Shown one piece after another: positions 24,698-34,510 of a DNA stretch of 64,000 nucleotides (within the stretch, counting starts at the first letter, position 1; each line of letters starts with the position of its first letter). Both the position numbers and the translations under genes were made by a program. Under the pieces are notes generated by a model. That model was not told where the DNA came from and made no database searches. It was given only the letters and a program-made list of their open reading frames with translations. The stretch spans positions 378,801 through 442,800 of the forward strand of contig MKTW01000011.1 of the NCBI GenBank assembly GCA_001898405.1, given 5' to 3'. Source of the stretch: Sphingobacteriales bacterium 44-61 (GTDB taxonomy: Bacteria; Bacteroidota; Bacteroidia; Chitinophagales; Chitinophagaceae).

Positions 24698-27600
24698 TTA
24701 GTAATTAAAGGTTAGTTGAATTCCGAAGGCGATAGTTTTTAATGGCGGGAGTCGATAATAATTTTGCGATTCAGGATCTGCGCCCTTGTAGTTGGTTATC
24801 GTCAGTAGGTTTTGGGCATTGATATATATCCTCAGGGATTCAATGTTCTTCCATTTGAAAAGAGGACGTATGTCATAATTTAGGGAGATGTTTTTTAACC
24901 TTATGAAAGAGGCATCACTATACATACCGTTTGACCTTGACAGGTAAAGCGCAACCTGGTTATATGCATCGCCGTAGGTTTGAGAGTATTTTTGAAAAGA
25001 ACTGGCGTCCCCGGGGTTTTGCCACCGGTCCAGCACGAACCTTGGTTGGTTCACCATGAAGCCGGGAATGCCCATGTAGTTTTGGTTAGCGAGAAAATTT
25101 TGTCCTACCTGTTTACGGAATTCGAAAAATAGGTCAAGCGAAAGGCTTTTGTAAGCAACAGTATTTTTTAATCCCCCGTAGAATTTAGGCGCCCTGTCTT
25201 CCAGTACTAGGTAATCCCCTGCCTTTTCTATACTGCCATTTTGATTAACGTCGTTGAATGTATACAGGCCGGTGGCCGGGTCGATTCCAAGGAATTGGTA
25301 ACCTTTTATTTGGGTTAATGATGCACCGATGGTATAAAAATCTTTGTAACTGGAGTTTTCAAGGCCGGGAAATTCTAATAGTTTATTTTTTTGGCGGGTT
25401 AAATTAAAATCCATGCTCCAATTCCATTGGTTATTAGAGATGATTTTTCCACCAAGTAAAATCTCTATGCCACTATTTTGAATGAGTGCCGGTGAGTTAG
25501 CAATTACAGAGGTGAATCCGGTTTGAATAGGTAGCTGGTATGATATTAACTGGTTGCCACTGCGGTTTAGAAAGTAGGAAGCAGAAAGGGAAAGCCTGTT
25601 GGAAAAAAATGCCAATTCAATTCCCGCTTCAAATTTTTTATTGTTCTCCCAGTGGTATCCTGGATTATATAAATGAGTAGGTTGTAATCCCGGTGTTCCT
25701 TGATAAGGATTTATAACAGGATTCCAGGTCTCGAGAAACTGGTAGTCGCTGATATCATCTTTACCGGTTATGCCATAACTACTCCGCAATTTGGCAAATG
25801 ATAACCAAGACAAATTATCTAGGAGTTTGCTCTTTGTAAGAATCCATGCTATTCCAATCCCGCCAAAATTGGCAAATTGCTTACCTGGGCCAAAGCGACT
25901 CGATCCATCTCTTCTGCCAGAGGCATTTAGCAGGAGCATGTCTTTGAAATTATAACCGATGCGAGCATATAATCCATTGTACCGGTATTTGAGATACCCG
26001 GTACTGGCTTGGACTATTCCTGCGCCGGCAATTGTTCCTAGTAGTTCATCGTTGGCATAGTTGTACCCATGCGTACCAATTGAACTGGTAATATTTTGTT
26101 GCCACGTTGATCCAACCATCAACGTGATTTTGTTATTGGTCGCGATAGATGACGAATATTGAAGGCGAGGCTCTATTGTCCAGCCTTTCATCAAACCAGT
26201 CAGGAAATGCGCCGAAGGAAGGATACCAAGTTGCGGATCGTATGATGTACTTGGAGATGTAGATGTTTCCCTGTTTTGGGTTTGCGTATATCCAAGATTG
26301 GTGGTCAACTCGAGTCCCTTTGCAATTTTAAAGTTGAGCCTTAAACTGGATAATAGGTTACTACTTTCCGAGTTATATTTTTGAACGAGGTAGGAAAGGG
26401 GATTGGTAATATTTAGGCTGGAGAAAGAAATTCCATTTTCTTGCCAATTCAATTTTCCAAGAGAGTCACGCAGGGAAGGGAAATTAGGTGGAAGGTTCAT
26501 GTACGCCGCTAGATCTAAAGAGGGCAGCTTATTATCTTCGTTTGCGAAACTGGTTGATAAATCCATAGAGAACCGTTTATCCTGCGAGCTATGGGATAAA
26601 TTAAACTGTGCCGAGGCCCGCAGGTAGGATAGATCACCTGGGTAAACACTTGATTCTCGAAAAATTCCTGTGCCTACTAAGAACTGTGTGTTAGCATTAC
26701 CGCCGGATATGCTGGCTTGGGCGCTGCTTGTTTTTGCTGTGCCGCCTATTAATTCTTTTTGCCAGTTAGTGTATTTCGTGGAGTCCCACAAAAGTAAGTC
26801 CGGTGCAGTATCGTTACCAGGCGTTACACCATCGTTGCGGAACGCTTCACGTCTCATGGACAAATATTCAGGGGTGTTAAGCATATTTACCCGCTTGGTT
26901 ACAGAGGAATAGCCTTGGTAAATATTTATGTTAACCTTGGTCTTCCCGGGTTTACCCCGTTTCGTTGTTATCAAGACTACGCCATTCGCGGCCCTTGAAC
27001 CATATATTGCCGTGGCGTCAGCATCCTTGAGAATTTCAATGCTCTCAATGTCATTGGGATTTATCATAGACATTGGACTGATTCCCCCTTCTGATGCGCT
27101 AAGTGGGTTGTTGGCTGCAGACGAGTATTGACTAATTACAGCATTACCAGGGTTAAATGGGATACCATCAATTACAAATAACGGGTTTGTGAGAGGCAAT
27201 CTTCCAGGTGATACACCAATTGAATTTTGGCCTCTTAGTTGAACATTAAATGCAGCACCTGGGATTCCACTATTTTGAGTGATAACTAAACCTGCGACCC
27301 TGCCGGATAGTGCAGCGATTGCATTTCCAACGGGTTGCTTGGATATATCTTCCGCGGAAATTTTGGCAATGTTACCAGTGTTAAGCCTTCTCGTTGTCTG
27401 GCCATAGGCCATCATCACTACTTGGTCGAGTTCACCGACTTTGGCCGATATTTTTATCGTAATATATTTTCGGTCTCCTACGATAATTTCCAGCGGCTGG
27501 ATTTCTGCTCCACTAATAACGAGGACGGTTCCTGTAGGGGTACCTGGAATAGTAAATTCTCCTTTGGAATCCGTGAAGGTAATATGGCTTGTTCCTTTTG

Positions 27601-28027
27601 TTCTTACGGTAATTCCAGCGACGGGATCCCCATTTTCGTTGATTACTTTTCCCCTTATTTCTTCTGCTACATTTGGGAATAGTTCCGTCGGCGAAGAGGA
27701 TTTTGTCTTAACAACAATTGTTTTATTAATTATTGTAAAAGTCAACGGTTGGTCATCGAAACATTTTTGAAGGGCGATATCGAGCGGCGCGTTTTTAAGT
27801 GTTAGCGAAACTGGTCTGGCAGTTTTTAGCTGTTCGCTGTTGTAAAAAAATAAATAGCCGGATTGTGCTGTAATTTGTTTAAATACTTCTTCAATGGGCC
27901 GGTTCTTTACTGATAAAGTAATTGTTTGAGAATGACCTTTTGCACTTGCATAAAGGGTGCAGGTTAATAATAAAAATAGCACGAGTTTCATTCTGCGACG
28001 TAGTTTGGGGCAAGCAATTAAATCCAT
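24698..28027 (-). CDS. SusC/RagA TonB-linked outer-membrane receptor with STN domain
   Basis: A 1109-aa TonB-dependent importer. After the signal peptide comes an STN domain (about residues 35-105, PIEEVFKQITAQSGYLFFYN), then a carboxypeptidase-like regulatory domain (about 125-200). The plug follows (about 215-360, including a SusC-type 'DADATAIYGSRAANGVVLITT' phrase), then a beta-barrel that ends in FGIQLTFNY. The STN domain is the part that signals to a FecR anti-sigma factor, and a FecI/FecR pair lies just upstream. This makes it a substrate-sensing receptor. Confidence 0.95.
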   Translation of the reverse strand: MDLIACPKLRRRMKLVLFLLLTCTLYASAKGHSQTITLSVKNRPIEEVFKQITAQSGYLFFYNSEQLKTARPVSLTLKNAPLDIALQKCFDDQPLTFTIINKTIVVKTKSSSPTELFPNVAEEIRGKVINENGDPVAGITVRTKGTSHITFTDSKGEFTIPGTPTGTVLVISGAEIQPLEIIVGDRKYITIKISAKVGELDQVVMMAYGQTTRRLNTGNIAKISAEDISKQPVGNAIAALSGRVAGLVITQNSGIPGAAFNVQLRGQNSIGVSPGRLPLTNPLFVIDGIPFNPGNAVISQYSSAANNPLSASEGGISPMSMINPNDIESIEILKDADATAIYGSRAANGVVLITTKRGKPGKTKVNINIYQGYSSVTKRVNMLNTPEYLSMRREAFRNDGVTPGNDTAPDLLLWDSTKYTNWQKELIGGTAKTSSAQASISGGNANTQFLVGTGIFRESSVYPGDLSYLRASAQFNLSHSSQDKRFSMDLSTSFANEDNKLPSLDLAAYMNLPPNFPSLRDSLGKLNWQENGISFSSLNITNPLSYLVQKYNSESSNLLSSLRLNFKIAKGLELTTNLGYTQTQNRETSTSPSTSYDPQLGILPSAHFLTGLMKGWTIEPRLQYSSSIATNNKITLMVGSTWQQNITSSIGTHGYNYANDELLGTIAGAGIVQASTGYLKYRYNGLYARIGYNFKDMLLLNASGRRDGSSRFGPGKQFANFGGIGIAWILTKSKLLDNLSWLSFAKLRSSYGITGKDDISDYQFLETWNPVINPYQGTPGLQPTHLYNPGYHWENNKKFEAGIELAFFSNRLSLSASYFLNRSGNQLISYQLPIQTGFTSVIANSPALIQNSGIEILLGGKIISNNQWNWSMDFNLTRQKNKLLEFPGLENSSYKDFYTIGASLTQIKGYQFLGIDPATGLYTFNDVNQNGSIEKAGDYLVLEDRAPKFYGGLKNTVAYKSLSLDLFFEFRKQVGQNFLANQNYMGIPGFMVNQPRFVLDRWQNPGDASSFQKYSQTYGDAYNQVALYLSRSNGMYSDASFIRLKNISLNYDIRPLFKWKNIESLRIYINAQNLLTITNYKGADPESQNYYRLPPLKTIAFGIQLTFNY

Positions 28028-28236
28028 AATTTTGGCGAGTTTGGGTTAAACATTGGCAATTGACGTTAAAAATGTGTGACCTAAATTGGCCGCTTGCGAG
28101 TTCCAGTCGCAGCGGCTTTTTATTGACTGGGTAGGGCTTGGTTATTTTAAAAGGAGGGAGAGTGGACACAATCCCTCGTCATTTCACATGAGAGATTACA
28201 CACGTATTATGTGCGGGCCGAGACATTGATTACACG

Positions 28237-29382
28237 TTATTTATGAACGATAATTTTCTTCTCATTAATAGTGAAATGTATGTTGCTATCGTTTTCTTCC
28301 AGTATTTTAAATATTTCCGAGGCTTTTGAGTTCCTGTATATAGAACCGCTGAATAATTGATTCGATGTTGCCCGGTATTCAATATCGAGATCATACCACC
28401 TGGCTATTTGCCGCATCACACTCTCCAGGGAGGCTTTGTTAAACTGGAAAATTCCATTTTTCCATGCTAATGTTGTAGCGACATCAGCAGTTTCCTTGCT
28501 CACTTGGTTGTTTTTGACTATCGCCGCTGTGCCCGGTTCCAGTATTAGTTCGGCGACACCTGTTTTTACATTAGCGCTCCCTTCCACGAGAGTTACCTGT
28601 AATGTGGGTTCGTCATTATAAGCGTTAATATTAAACGCGGTGCCCAAGTCGTGAATTTCGGCGGTGTTTGCTTGTACAATAAAAGGTTTTTGATCGTCAT
28701 GCTGTACTTCAAAATAGCCCTCGCCGGTGAGTGTAACTTTACGCTGGTGACCATCAAATTTGCTGGGAAATTGTAGGGATGAAGAGGCATTCAACCACAC
28801 TTTTGTCCCGTCGGGCAAAATAATAGCGTACTGGCCTGCTTTCGGCGTTGTGATAGTGTTGGATAGAGCAGGTTCTTGGTCGCTTGCATTAGATGAATAA
28901 GCTATTTGACCAGGGCCGATTTTGAGGACACTGGTCGCTCCCTGTTCAGCCAGGAAACCATTCTTGGCACTATCCAGTGATATCTTGGCACCGCTCCCCA
29001 ATGTAAGAGTGGCTTTGTCACCACCAGGTAAAGCGTCAGTTGTTGCAACAGCGCGGTTGGACATGTTGTCATCGAGATTTTTCCTTGGTAATAAAAAGAA
29101 GAGGAGAGCCCCAATGGATACCAGCGTTAGGATGGCTGCGGCGTACCGCAAGTAGTTAATTTTTTTATTAACGGGGGTTAGCTGCGCTTTTTCATTCTTG
29201 ATAGCTTCAAATACAACTGCCTTAATTTCCTCGTCAAGCTGTGCTATTTCCCCGGCAGGCACTTCGATGCTGCTATTGTTAACCAGGTCATTGTACCATT
29301 GCTCGATTGCTTCGATTTCCTCTGCAGAGCATAACCCTAACCGGTATCGTTGCAGTAAGATTTTTACTTGGTTGTTGTCCAT
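28237..29382 (-). CDS. FecR-family anti-sigma factor
   Basis: An inner-membrane anti-sigma factor. An N-terminal cytoplasmic helical part binds the sigma factor, a membrane helix lies near residues 82-102, and the periplasmic FecR domain (about 185-285) shows LPDGTKVWLNASSSLQFPSKF and VTLTGEGYFEVQHDDQKPFIV. The DUF4974 end follows, with KASLESVMRQIARWYDLDIEY. The ATG at 29382 (MDNNQVKILLQRYRLG) is preferred to the longer frame from 29403. It lies about 120 bases after its sigma factor gene and 210 before susC. Confidence 0.92.
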   Translation of the reverse strand: MDNNQVKILLQRYRLGLCSAEEIEAIEQWYNDLVNNSSIEVPAGEIAQLDEEIKAVVFEAIKNEKAQLTPVNKKINYLRYAAAILTLVSIGALLFFLLPRKNLDDNMSNRAVATTDALPGGDKATLTLGSGAKISLDSAKNGFLAEQGATSVLKIGPGQIAYSSNASDQEPALSNTITTPKAGQYAIILPDGTKVWLNASSSLQFPSKFDGHQRKVTLTGEGYFEVQHDDQKPFIVQANTAEIHDLGTAFNINAYNDEPTLQVTLVEGSANVKTGVAELILEPGTAAIVKNNQVSKETADVATTLAWKNGIFQFNKASLESVMRQIARWYDLDIEYRATSNQLFSGSIYRNSKASEIFKILEENDSNIHFTINEKKIIVHK

Positions 29383-29499
29383 AACATGCATGCAGGACGA
29401 CAAGCCCCGCTATTGTTATGTTCCGAAAAAGCCTGCTTGGTAGTAGACGAAATAAAAAGAAAAATGAAGAATATTTTTAGCTTATTGATTTGTAATGAA

Positions 29500-30102
29500 T
29501 TAGTCGAGAAAAAATAGGGCATAAATTATCGCTGCTCCCGGGATGCCCTTTATTTCATTCCTAATAATATGGAGGGCGTTACTTACTTGCTTTTTTACCG
29601 TGGTTTCGGCAATGCCCAGTTTGTTTGCTATTTCCTTGTAAGACAAGTTTTCGTAGCGGCTTAAATAATATACTTCTTTCATTTTGGGAGGAAGATTGTT
29701 AATGGCGGCTTCTATTTTTTCTTCCAATTCCTGTATTTCGAGAGCGTTATACGGGGAGAAGGGGAGATGCTGTGTAAATAGGGCAAATCGTTTGGTGAAA
29801 TTTTTCTCGGTGATGTTCTTTTCTATATAACGAATCGACAGGTTGCGTACCGCTTTAAGAAGGTAATGGGAGAGATCACCTGACAGGTTTAAATTGACCC
29901 TCCTTTTCCAAATAGAAATAAATACTTCCTGTACGATGTCCTTGGCTTGTTCCTTTTCCTGGATCACCTTCAGCGAATAGGAGATAAGCATTAAACTATA
30001 GCGACGATAGATTTCTGCAAACGCAGCTTCGTCGTCAGTTCGCATTAATTCAATAAGCTCCAGGTCGGTATATGATTGCAAGGCAGGCACAGTGGTAAGC
30101 AA
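29500..30102 (-). CDS. FecI-type ECF sigma factor
   Basis: A 200-aa ECF sigma-70 factor. Region 2 includes FAEIYRRYSLMLISYSL and AKDIVQEVFISIWKRR; region 4 includes LPPKMKEVYYLSRYENLSYKEIANKLGIAETTVKKQV. It heads the series sigma, FecR, SusC, SusD, redoxin on the minus strand, so it should activate the SusC/SusD genes when the receptor signals through FecR. A hydrophobic C-terminal tail (AAIIYALFFLD) is present. Confidence 0.94.
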   Translation of the reverse strand: MLTTVPALQSYTDLELIELMRTDDEAAFAEIYRRYSLMLISYSLKVIQEKEQAKDIVQEVFISIWKRRVNLNLSGDLSHYLLKAVRNLSIRYIEKNITEKNFTKRFALFTQHLPFSPYNALEIQELEEKIEAAINNLPPKMKEVYYLSRYENLSYKEIANKLGIAETTVKKQVSNALHIIRNEIKGIPGAAIIYALFFLD

Positions 30103-30312
30103 TGTCGTTCGAATGTAAAACTAATTAAATCTAGCTTCATTTTTTAATTGGGTCCATTTACATTTTATTTTATGCGTAGGGAATTTTAAACTTCGTAAGT
30201 TGGGCGCAAAGACAAATTGCTTCCTATTTTCAATGCACGAGTTGCAATTTTTTTCAAATCCAGGTGTATATGATTTAGTATTTGTTGAGATGTATCCTTT
30301 CCTTTATTATAT

Positions 30313-30337
30313 AAAAAAAGCCCCTGCGTAGGGGCTT
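30313..30337 (-). terminator. Rho-independent terminator
   Basis: Read on the minus strand, AAGCCCCT pairs with AGGGGCTT around a 4-nt loop and is followed by a run of seven T. It lies 22 bases after the stop of the gene at 30359-31195 and closes the mobilisation operon, isolating it from the sigma-factor module. Confidence 0.85.
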
Positions 30338-30358
30338 ATCTTGAAATTATCTAACAGG

Positions 30359-31195
30359 TTAAGAAATTTTCCTCTTGGTTTGCTGGCTTTCTTTTATGCC
30401 TGGATTGTTTGCTTTTGCCATTAATTGCTTGGTAGCTTCCGGTAATTGTTGCTCTTTTGTTTCGCTATTATTAGGTGTTGGCGAAGAAACTTTTAATGCA
30501 TCGTCGGGGACAAGTTCCACGTTACTGCTATTGGTTCGCTTGATTTCCTTCATTTCGCTATTGAATAGTATCAGTCCACCGATTTGAGGTGCGACACTGA
30601 CGTAGGCGCTTTCATTTTTCCCTTTTTGCCTAATTGAAACTTGTACTAAGTCCCCGTTTTGGAGATCTCGCATCATATCCTCTTTTTCCTGCCTGTTGGC
30701 AAAATACAGGTTCAGTTTACCGATTTCCCTTTCCAGGCTAAAGTTGGTTACGTTGTCGTAGTAGGGGCGAATTATTGCGTTACCATTTTCATCCTTGTTA
30801 TTAAAGTCGAGCTTAACCCAGCGGCCTACTTTTTCACCATCTTTCCTGAATATTTTGTAAATGGGACGTTTTTCGAGCATATTATACATCTGCTCTTTTG
30901 TATAGTCGTTTTGTTTGAATAGAGGGAATTCCTGCGTAATGGCTTCGCCATTTTCCTTCGTGAGTGTCGTTTTAACCCTGTTCAGGAATAAGTAATGCTC
31001 TTCAACGTCCGGCGATTTTCCTTTTTCAAATTTCAAGTCATACTGGACCACGTCGCCTCCGAACCTGGTCTTTGCTTTGAGCTCAAATTCGTCAAATCCT
31101 AACTCGAGTTTTGTTTTTAGCGCGTTATTTAACACGTTGCCAAATCCCATTTTTTCCATTGAGTCACTTAAATACTGATAATTTTTTTGGTTCAT
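30359..31195 (-). CDS. Mobile-element protein, paralogue of the protein at 3.0-4.1 kb
   Basis: A 278-aa soluble protein: an N-terminal helix with MEKMGFGNVLNNALK, a central region with YLFLNRVKTTL and MLEKRPIYKIFRKDGEKVGRWVKLDFNNKDENGN, then FSLEREIGKL and a low-complexity Gln/Lys tail. The same order of segments occurs in the C-terminal part of the 379-aa protein of the transfer operon. The family is found widely on Bacteroidota conjugative elements, with no assigned function that I know. It lies 30 bases after the coupling-protein gene and is the last gene of this operon. Confidence 0.7.
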   Translation of the reverse strand: MNQKNYQYLSDSMEKMGFGNVLNNALKTKLELGFDEFELKAKTRFGGDVVQYDLKFEKGKSPDVEEHYLFLNRVKTTLTKENGEAITQEFPLFKQNDYTKEQMYNMLEKRPIYKIFRKDGEKVGRWVKLDFNNKDENGNAIIRPYYDNVTNFSLEREIGKLNLYFANRQEKEDMMRDLQNGDLVQVSIRQKGKNESAYVSVAPQIGGLILFNSEMKEIKRTNSSNVELVPDDALKVSSPTPNNSETKEQQLPEATKQLMAKANNPGIKESQQTKRKIS

Positions 31196-31225
31196 AATTG
31201 ATAAATTTTAAATGATAAAAAATAA

Positions 31226-33226
31226 TTACCTGCTTACACTAGATCTTTTCGGTTTCGTATTTTTCTTGGTGATTTCATTGAATTCCTGGGTACTTTTAAT
31301 TTTTTTCATTTCAGTTTCAATGATTGATTTTATATCCTTTTTAATTTGGTAATAGTTGGCTATGACTGTTTCCTGGTCGATGTCACGGATTTTGGGAATG
31401 TCTTTATATGCAGCCTCTTCTTGGCGTATAGCTTCGATGTCATTTATGATCCGGCAGTAGAAGGCTTTGTTTTTGACTGGTTGTTGTGGCGTATCGGCTA
31501 CGGTACCTACAAACTCGCCGCTGCTGAGATTGGAAATTCTTGAGATGGGAAGAGCGCTGTCTAACTGGGTTGATTTGCTTAAAGAAGTATCACTGGAGTT
31601 AATGGAAAGTGATTCTCTTTCCTGGTTGATTTTTCCTATCCGCTCGCTAATTGATTTTGCGCTTTCTCCTAAAACTTGGCCGGAGATGATGTTACCGCAA
31701 ATATTTACGATAACCTCGGCCTGTTCCTTCCCGTAGTCGCGCACTAACTGCGACATATCCTGGACTCCTACCAGGACGGATATTTTATTAGATCTGCCAA
31801 CCGAGATTAGGTCAACCGAAGCAAATATGGTGGGGTATTCGTCATAGATTAGGGTACAAGGCAATTGATTTTTTTTATTGATCAGTTTGTGAAGCCGTTC
31901 AACGTACAAGCTTAAAACTGCTCCGTAGGTGGCTTGTTTTGCGGGATTATTACCCACTGCGACATATTTGGGGTGTCCTGGATTATTAATATCCAGCGTA
32001 AAATCTGAGCCGCTAAGTACCCAATATAAGCTGGGGGAAGAAAGACGTGCAAGCCCGATTTTTGCTGACGCAATTTGTCCTTCGAGTTGTTCAGCGGCAT
32101 TTCTTAAAAATGCGGAAATGAAAGGGTTAATTAAGACAGATATAGAATCTTCTAAACTTAAAACAGGAAACAACTCATTATAGTCGACCTGCGCTAGTTC
32201 AATTGCGTGGGGAAGCGAACAATACTTCCCTCCTTCATATTGTCGAAGAAACCAAAAAAGCGCGGTAACAAAGTTGATACTACTCTCGACAAAGAAATCT
32301 CCAGATTTCTTTATCCAGTCCTTGTTCAACGAGAGCATCAGTGTCCTGCTGCTTTCTGTTGCATCAGTTAAATCCAGCATTGTCTCTGGGTAGAGAACAT
32401 TACAGCGGTGGCTTTTAGAAAGGTCATCAAAATTGATAACGTAAAAGTTGGGCTTGACCGGGTATTTGTCGACATGCTTGAGGTAATGGTTGTAAAGAAT
32501 CCTTGTTAAGTCAGGGTACTTGTAGTCATATAGAAAAAAACAAAACTGCTTAGCGGTCAATTGTGTAATAAAGTTGCGGACGACCCAAAAACTTTTTCCC
32601 GCACCAGGTGTCCCGGATAAAAGACATCCTCGAAAAATTTGAAGGTTGATCCAGCCTTTCCTTATTTTTCCCCGGTAAGTGTATTCGGTTGGGAGGTTGA
32701 CGGTATATTCGTTTTCAATTTTTCTTTCCTCTTGGGGAAAAGATTCATTGTAGTCGTTAAATATGTCGCCACTTAATTTTGTGTGAAGTAACCTGCTCAC
32801 CTTGGCTCCCCCGGAGAGAATTAATAAGTAGCCGATTGATGTAACACTAATGTAGAATACGGCAACAGCCTCGTTCATTTCTAAGAGGAGAAGTATGTTA
32901 GAAATGAAAAATAGCAACAAACCAATGGCAATATTGTATATAATGGACTTGGCGTTTAGCTTTTCATTTTTTCTCCCTTTTGTTCCCACAAGAGAAACGA
33001 TGAGTGGAAGCAGCACAAGTAATTTTGGTTTTATATTGCCGTTCATTAACGGGACGTGCTGGGTGAGATTATAAATGATTTTGTCTACAGCTCCGGCTTG
33101 CAACTTCCAGGATTGGAACGCAGGATGACAAACGGAGTAAAAATGAATGAGCAACAGCAGCACACTGCCTAGCCGGATAAAGTCGAGTATTTTTCTAAGC
33201 GCCTGGGCGTCTTCTCCACTTTGCAT
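31226..33226 (-). CDS. VirD4/TraG-like type IV coupling protein
   Basis: The coupling protein hands the relaxase-DNA complex to the mating channel. It has several N-terminal membrane helices (about residues 15-140), a Walker A motif GTPGAGKS (about 205-212), a Walker B-like LIYDEYPTIF near 440-450, and a DMSQLV/GQVLGESAKSI region typical of the Bacteroidota MobC coupling family. The ATG at 33226 is preferred to the non-ATG start two codons upstream. It lies 60 bases after the relaxase gene on the same strand. Full length, with no damage seen. Confidence 0.92.
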   Translation of the reverse strand: MQSGEDAQALRKILDFIRLGSVLLLLIHFYSVCHPAFQSWKLQAGAVDKIIYNLTQHVPLMNGNIKPKLLVLLPLIVSLVGTKGRKNEKLNAKSIIYNIAIGLLLFFISNILLLLEMNEAVAVFYISVTSIGYLLILSGGAKVSRLLHTKLSGDIFNDYNESFPQEERKIENEYTVNLPTEYTYRGKIRKGWINLQIFRGCLLSGTPGAGKSFWVVRNFITQLTAKQFCFFLYDYKYPDLTRILYNHYLKHVDKYPVKPNFYVINFDDLSKSHRCNVLYPETMLDLTDATESSRTLMLSLNKDWIKKSGDFFVESSINFVTALFWFLRQYEGGKYCSLPHAIELAQVDYNELFPVLSLEDSISVLINPFISAFLRNAAEQLEGQIASAKIGLARLSSPSLYWVLSGSDFTLDINNPGHPKYVAVGNNPAKQATYGAVLSLYVERLHKLINKKNQLPCTLIYDEYPTIFASVDLISVGRSNKISVLVGVQDMSQLVRDYGKEQAEVIVNICGNIISGQVLGESAKSISERIGKINQERESLSINSSDTSLSKSTQLDSALPISRISNLSSGEFVGTVADTPQQPVKNKAFYCRIINDIEAIRQEEAAYKDIPKIRDIDQETVIANYYQIKKDIKSIIETEMKKIKSTQEFNEITKKNTKPKRSSVSR

Positions 33227-33286
33227 ACACACGGGATTTTATCCACCGCGCGAGGATAGCGGTGGGTTACGATATTTTCGATCTTG

Positions 33287-34510
33287 TTATTTTTTCTTTT
33301 TTCTTTTCCTTTTCTTTAAAAACTCTTGGTCGATAGTGTCGTGGAAATACTCTGGCATAAAAAGGTGTTTAACTAGTTCGAGTTGAATGTTGCCAGTAGG
33401 TAGTTTTGGTGAGTTTAGTTGTTTATTGCTGATGTAGGTGATCAAGCGATTTCGCTGGGGCAAATTGTTTTTGTCGAATTTTTCCTTTAATTCGTCAACC
33501 TGTAAATTGATATCTGCATTGGAGAAGACAGTTTTCCTTTTGATGTCGATAAAATACAGGCTTTGGATATCACCTTGTTTATTAATAGAAGCGGAAAGCC
33601 GGATATTATTTTTTAGAAGAGCCTGCTTGAAATGAACAGCATTGTTACTTATGAGAAACTGGCGTGATATTGTTTTTTTGATATAGTCTAACCCCGGCTG
33701 TTTGAATATCTTGTTTTTTTGAAATTTCTTTTCTAGAAAGGAAAGTGTTGGCGAAGTATAAATAGAACTTGATTTGATTGAAACGCCTGTCTTAAATCCT
33801 TCTTTGTCTAGTAAGCTGTACATAAGTCCATTAGCTTGGAACATTTTGCTGTGTGGATGGCCGCGATCTGCGATTATGTTGTAATTCCTTAGGATTGCAT
33901 TGAATTCGTCGAATGTGCTGAATTTAAATTGTGAGACGACCTGGAGGACTATATTTGTAATAACGCGCTTGGTTTCACTTTCGCCATAAACGCCTGGCTC
34001 GAGGCAAACAGGACGAAGCGGATCGATATCTTGTTTTTTTCTTGTTTCAGCTTTAATTAAGCCGTATTCTATTTCGAGTGCTTTCCTGGCTGGTTCTGAC
34101 TTTAATTTACCAAGGTTGTGCAAGTAAATGGGATTGCCATTTGGTTGAATGGTAGGAGCGACGATATGAAGATGTGGATGAGCTGCATCTTTATGCATGT
34201 ATACAAGGTAAGGTTGATGGCCGAACCCGATTCTTTCCATATAGTCTGTTGCAATTTTTTGCATCGTTTCGGTATCGAGGTGATCATCGTTTGAAAAATT
34301 GAGAGACAGGTGTAATGTATTGGTTTGATTTTTTTCGCGCAAGGAGGTTAATTTTTCAAAACGATTCAATTTTTCTGTAAAACCCATTTCGGAGATTTCT
34401 CTCCCGAAGCGGGAGGCTAAGATTAGTTCTGCATTGTCTTCCCGTACTTTCTTTTCATTGTAGCTGAGTGCGCCTTTTATTGATTTGCCCAGCCTCATGC
34501 GGACAACCAC
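33287..34510 (-). CDS. mobB: HUH-type relaxase / mobilisation nuclease
   Basis: The relaxase nicks oriT and pilots the strand into the recipient. The 407-aa protein has the relaxase fold in its first 180 residues: a candidate catalytic Tyr17 in ALSYNEKK and the metal-binding three-His motif HKDAAHPHLH (residues 106-115). The C-terminal half is uncharacterised and ends in a Lys/Arg run. Its start overlaps the upstream relaxosome gene by 16 bases, so the two are co-translated. Confidence 0.93.
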   Translation of the reverse strand: MVVRMRLGKSIKGALSYNEKKVREDNAELILASRFGREISEMGFTEKLNRFEKLTSLREKNQTNTLHLSLNFSNDDHLDTETMQKIATDYMERIGFGHQPYLVYMHKDAAHPHLHIVAPTIQPNGNPIYLHNLGKLKSEPARKALEIEYGLIKAETRKKQDIDPLRPVCLEPGVYGESETKRVITNIVLQVVSQFKFSTFDEFNAILRNYNIIADRGHPHSKMFQANGLMYSLLDKEGFKTGVSIKSSSIYTSPTLSFLEKKFQKNKIFKQPGLDYIKKTISRQFLISNNAVHFKQALLKNNIRLSASINKQGDIQSLYFIDIKRKTVFSNADINLQVDELKEKFDKNNLPQRNRLITYISNKQLNSPKLPTGNIQLELVKHLFMPEYFHDTIDQEFLKKRKRKKKK

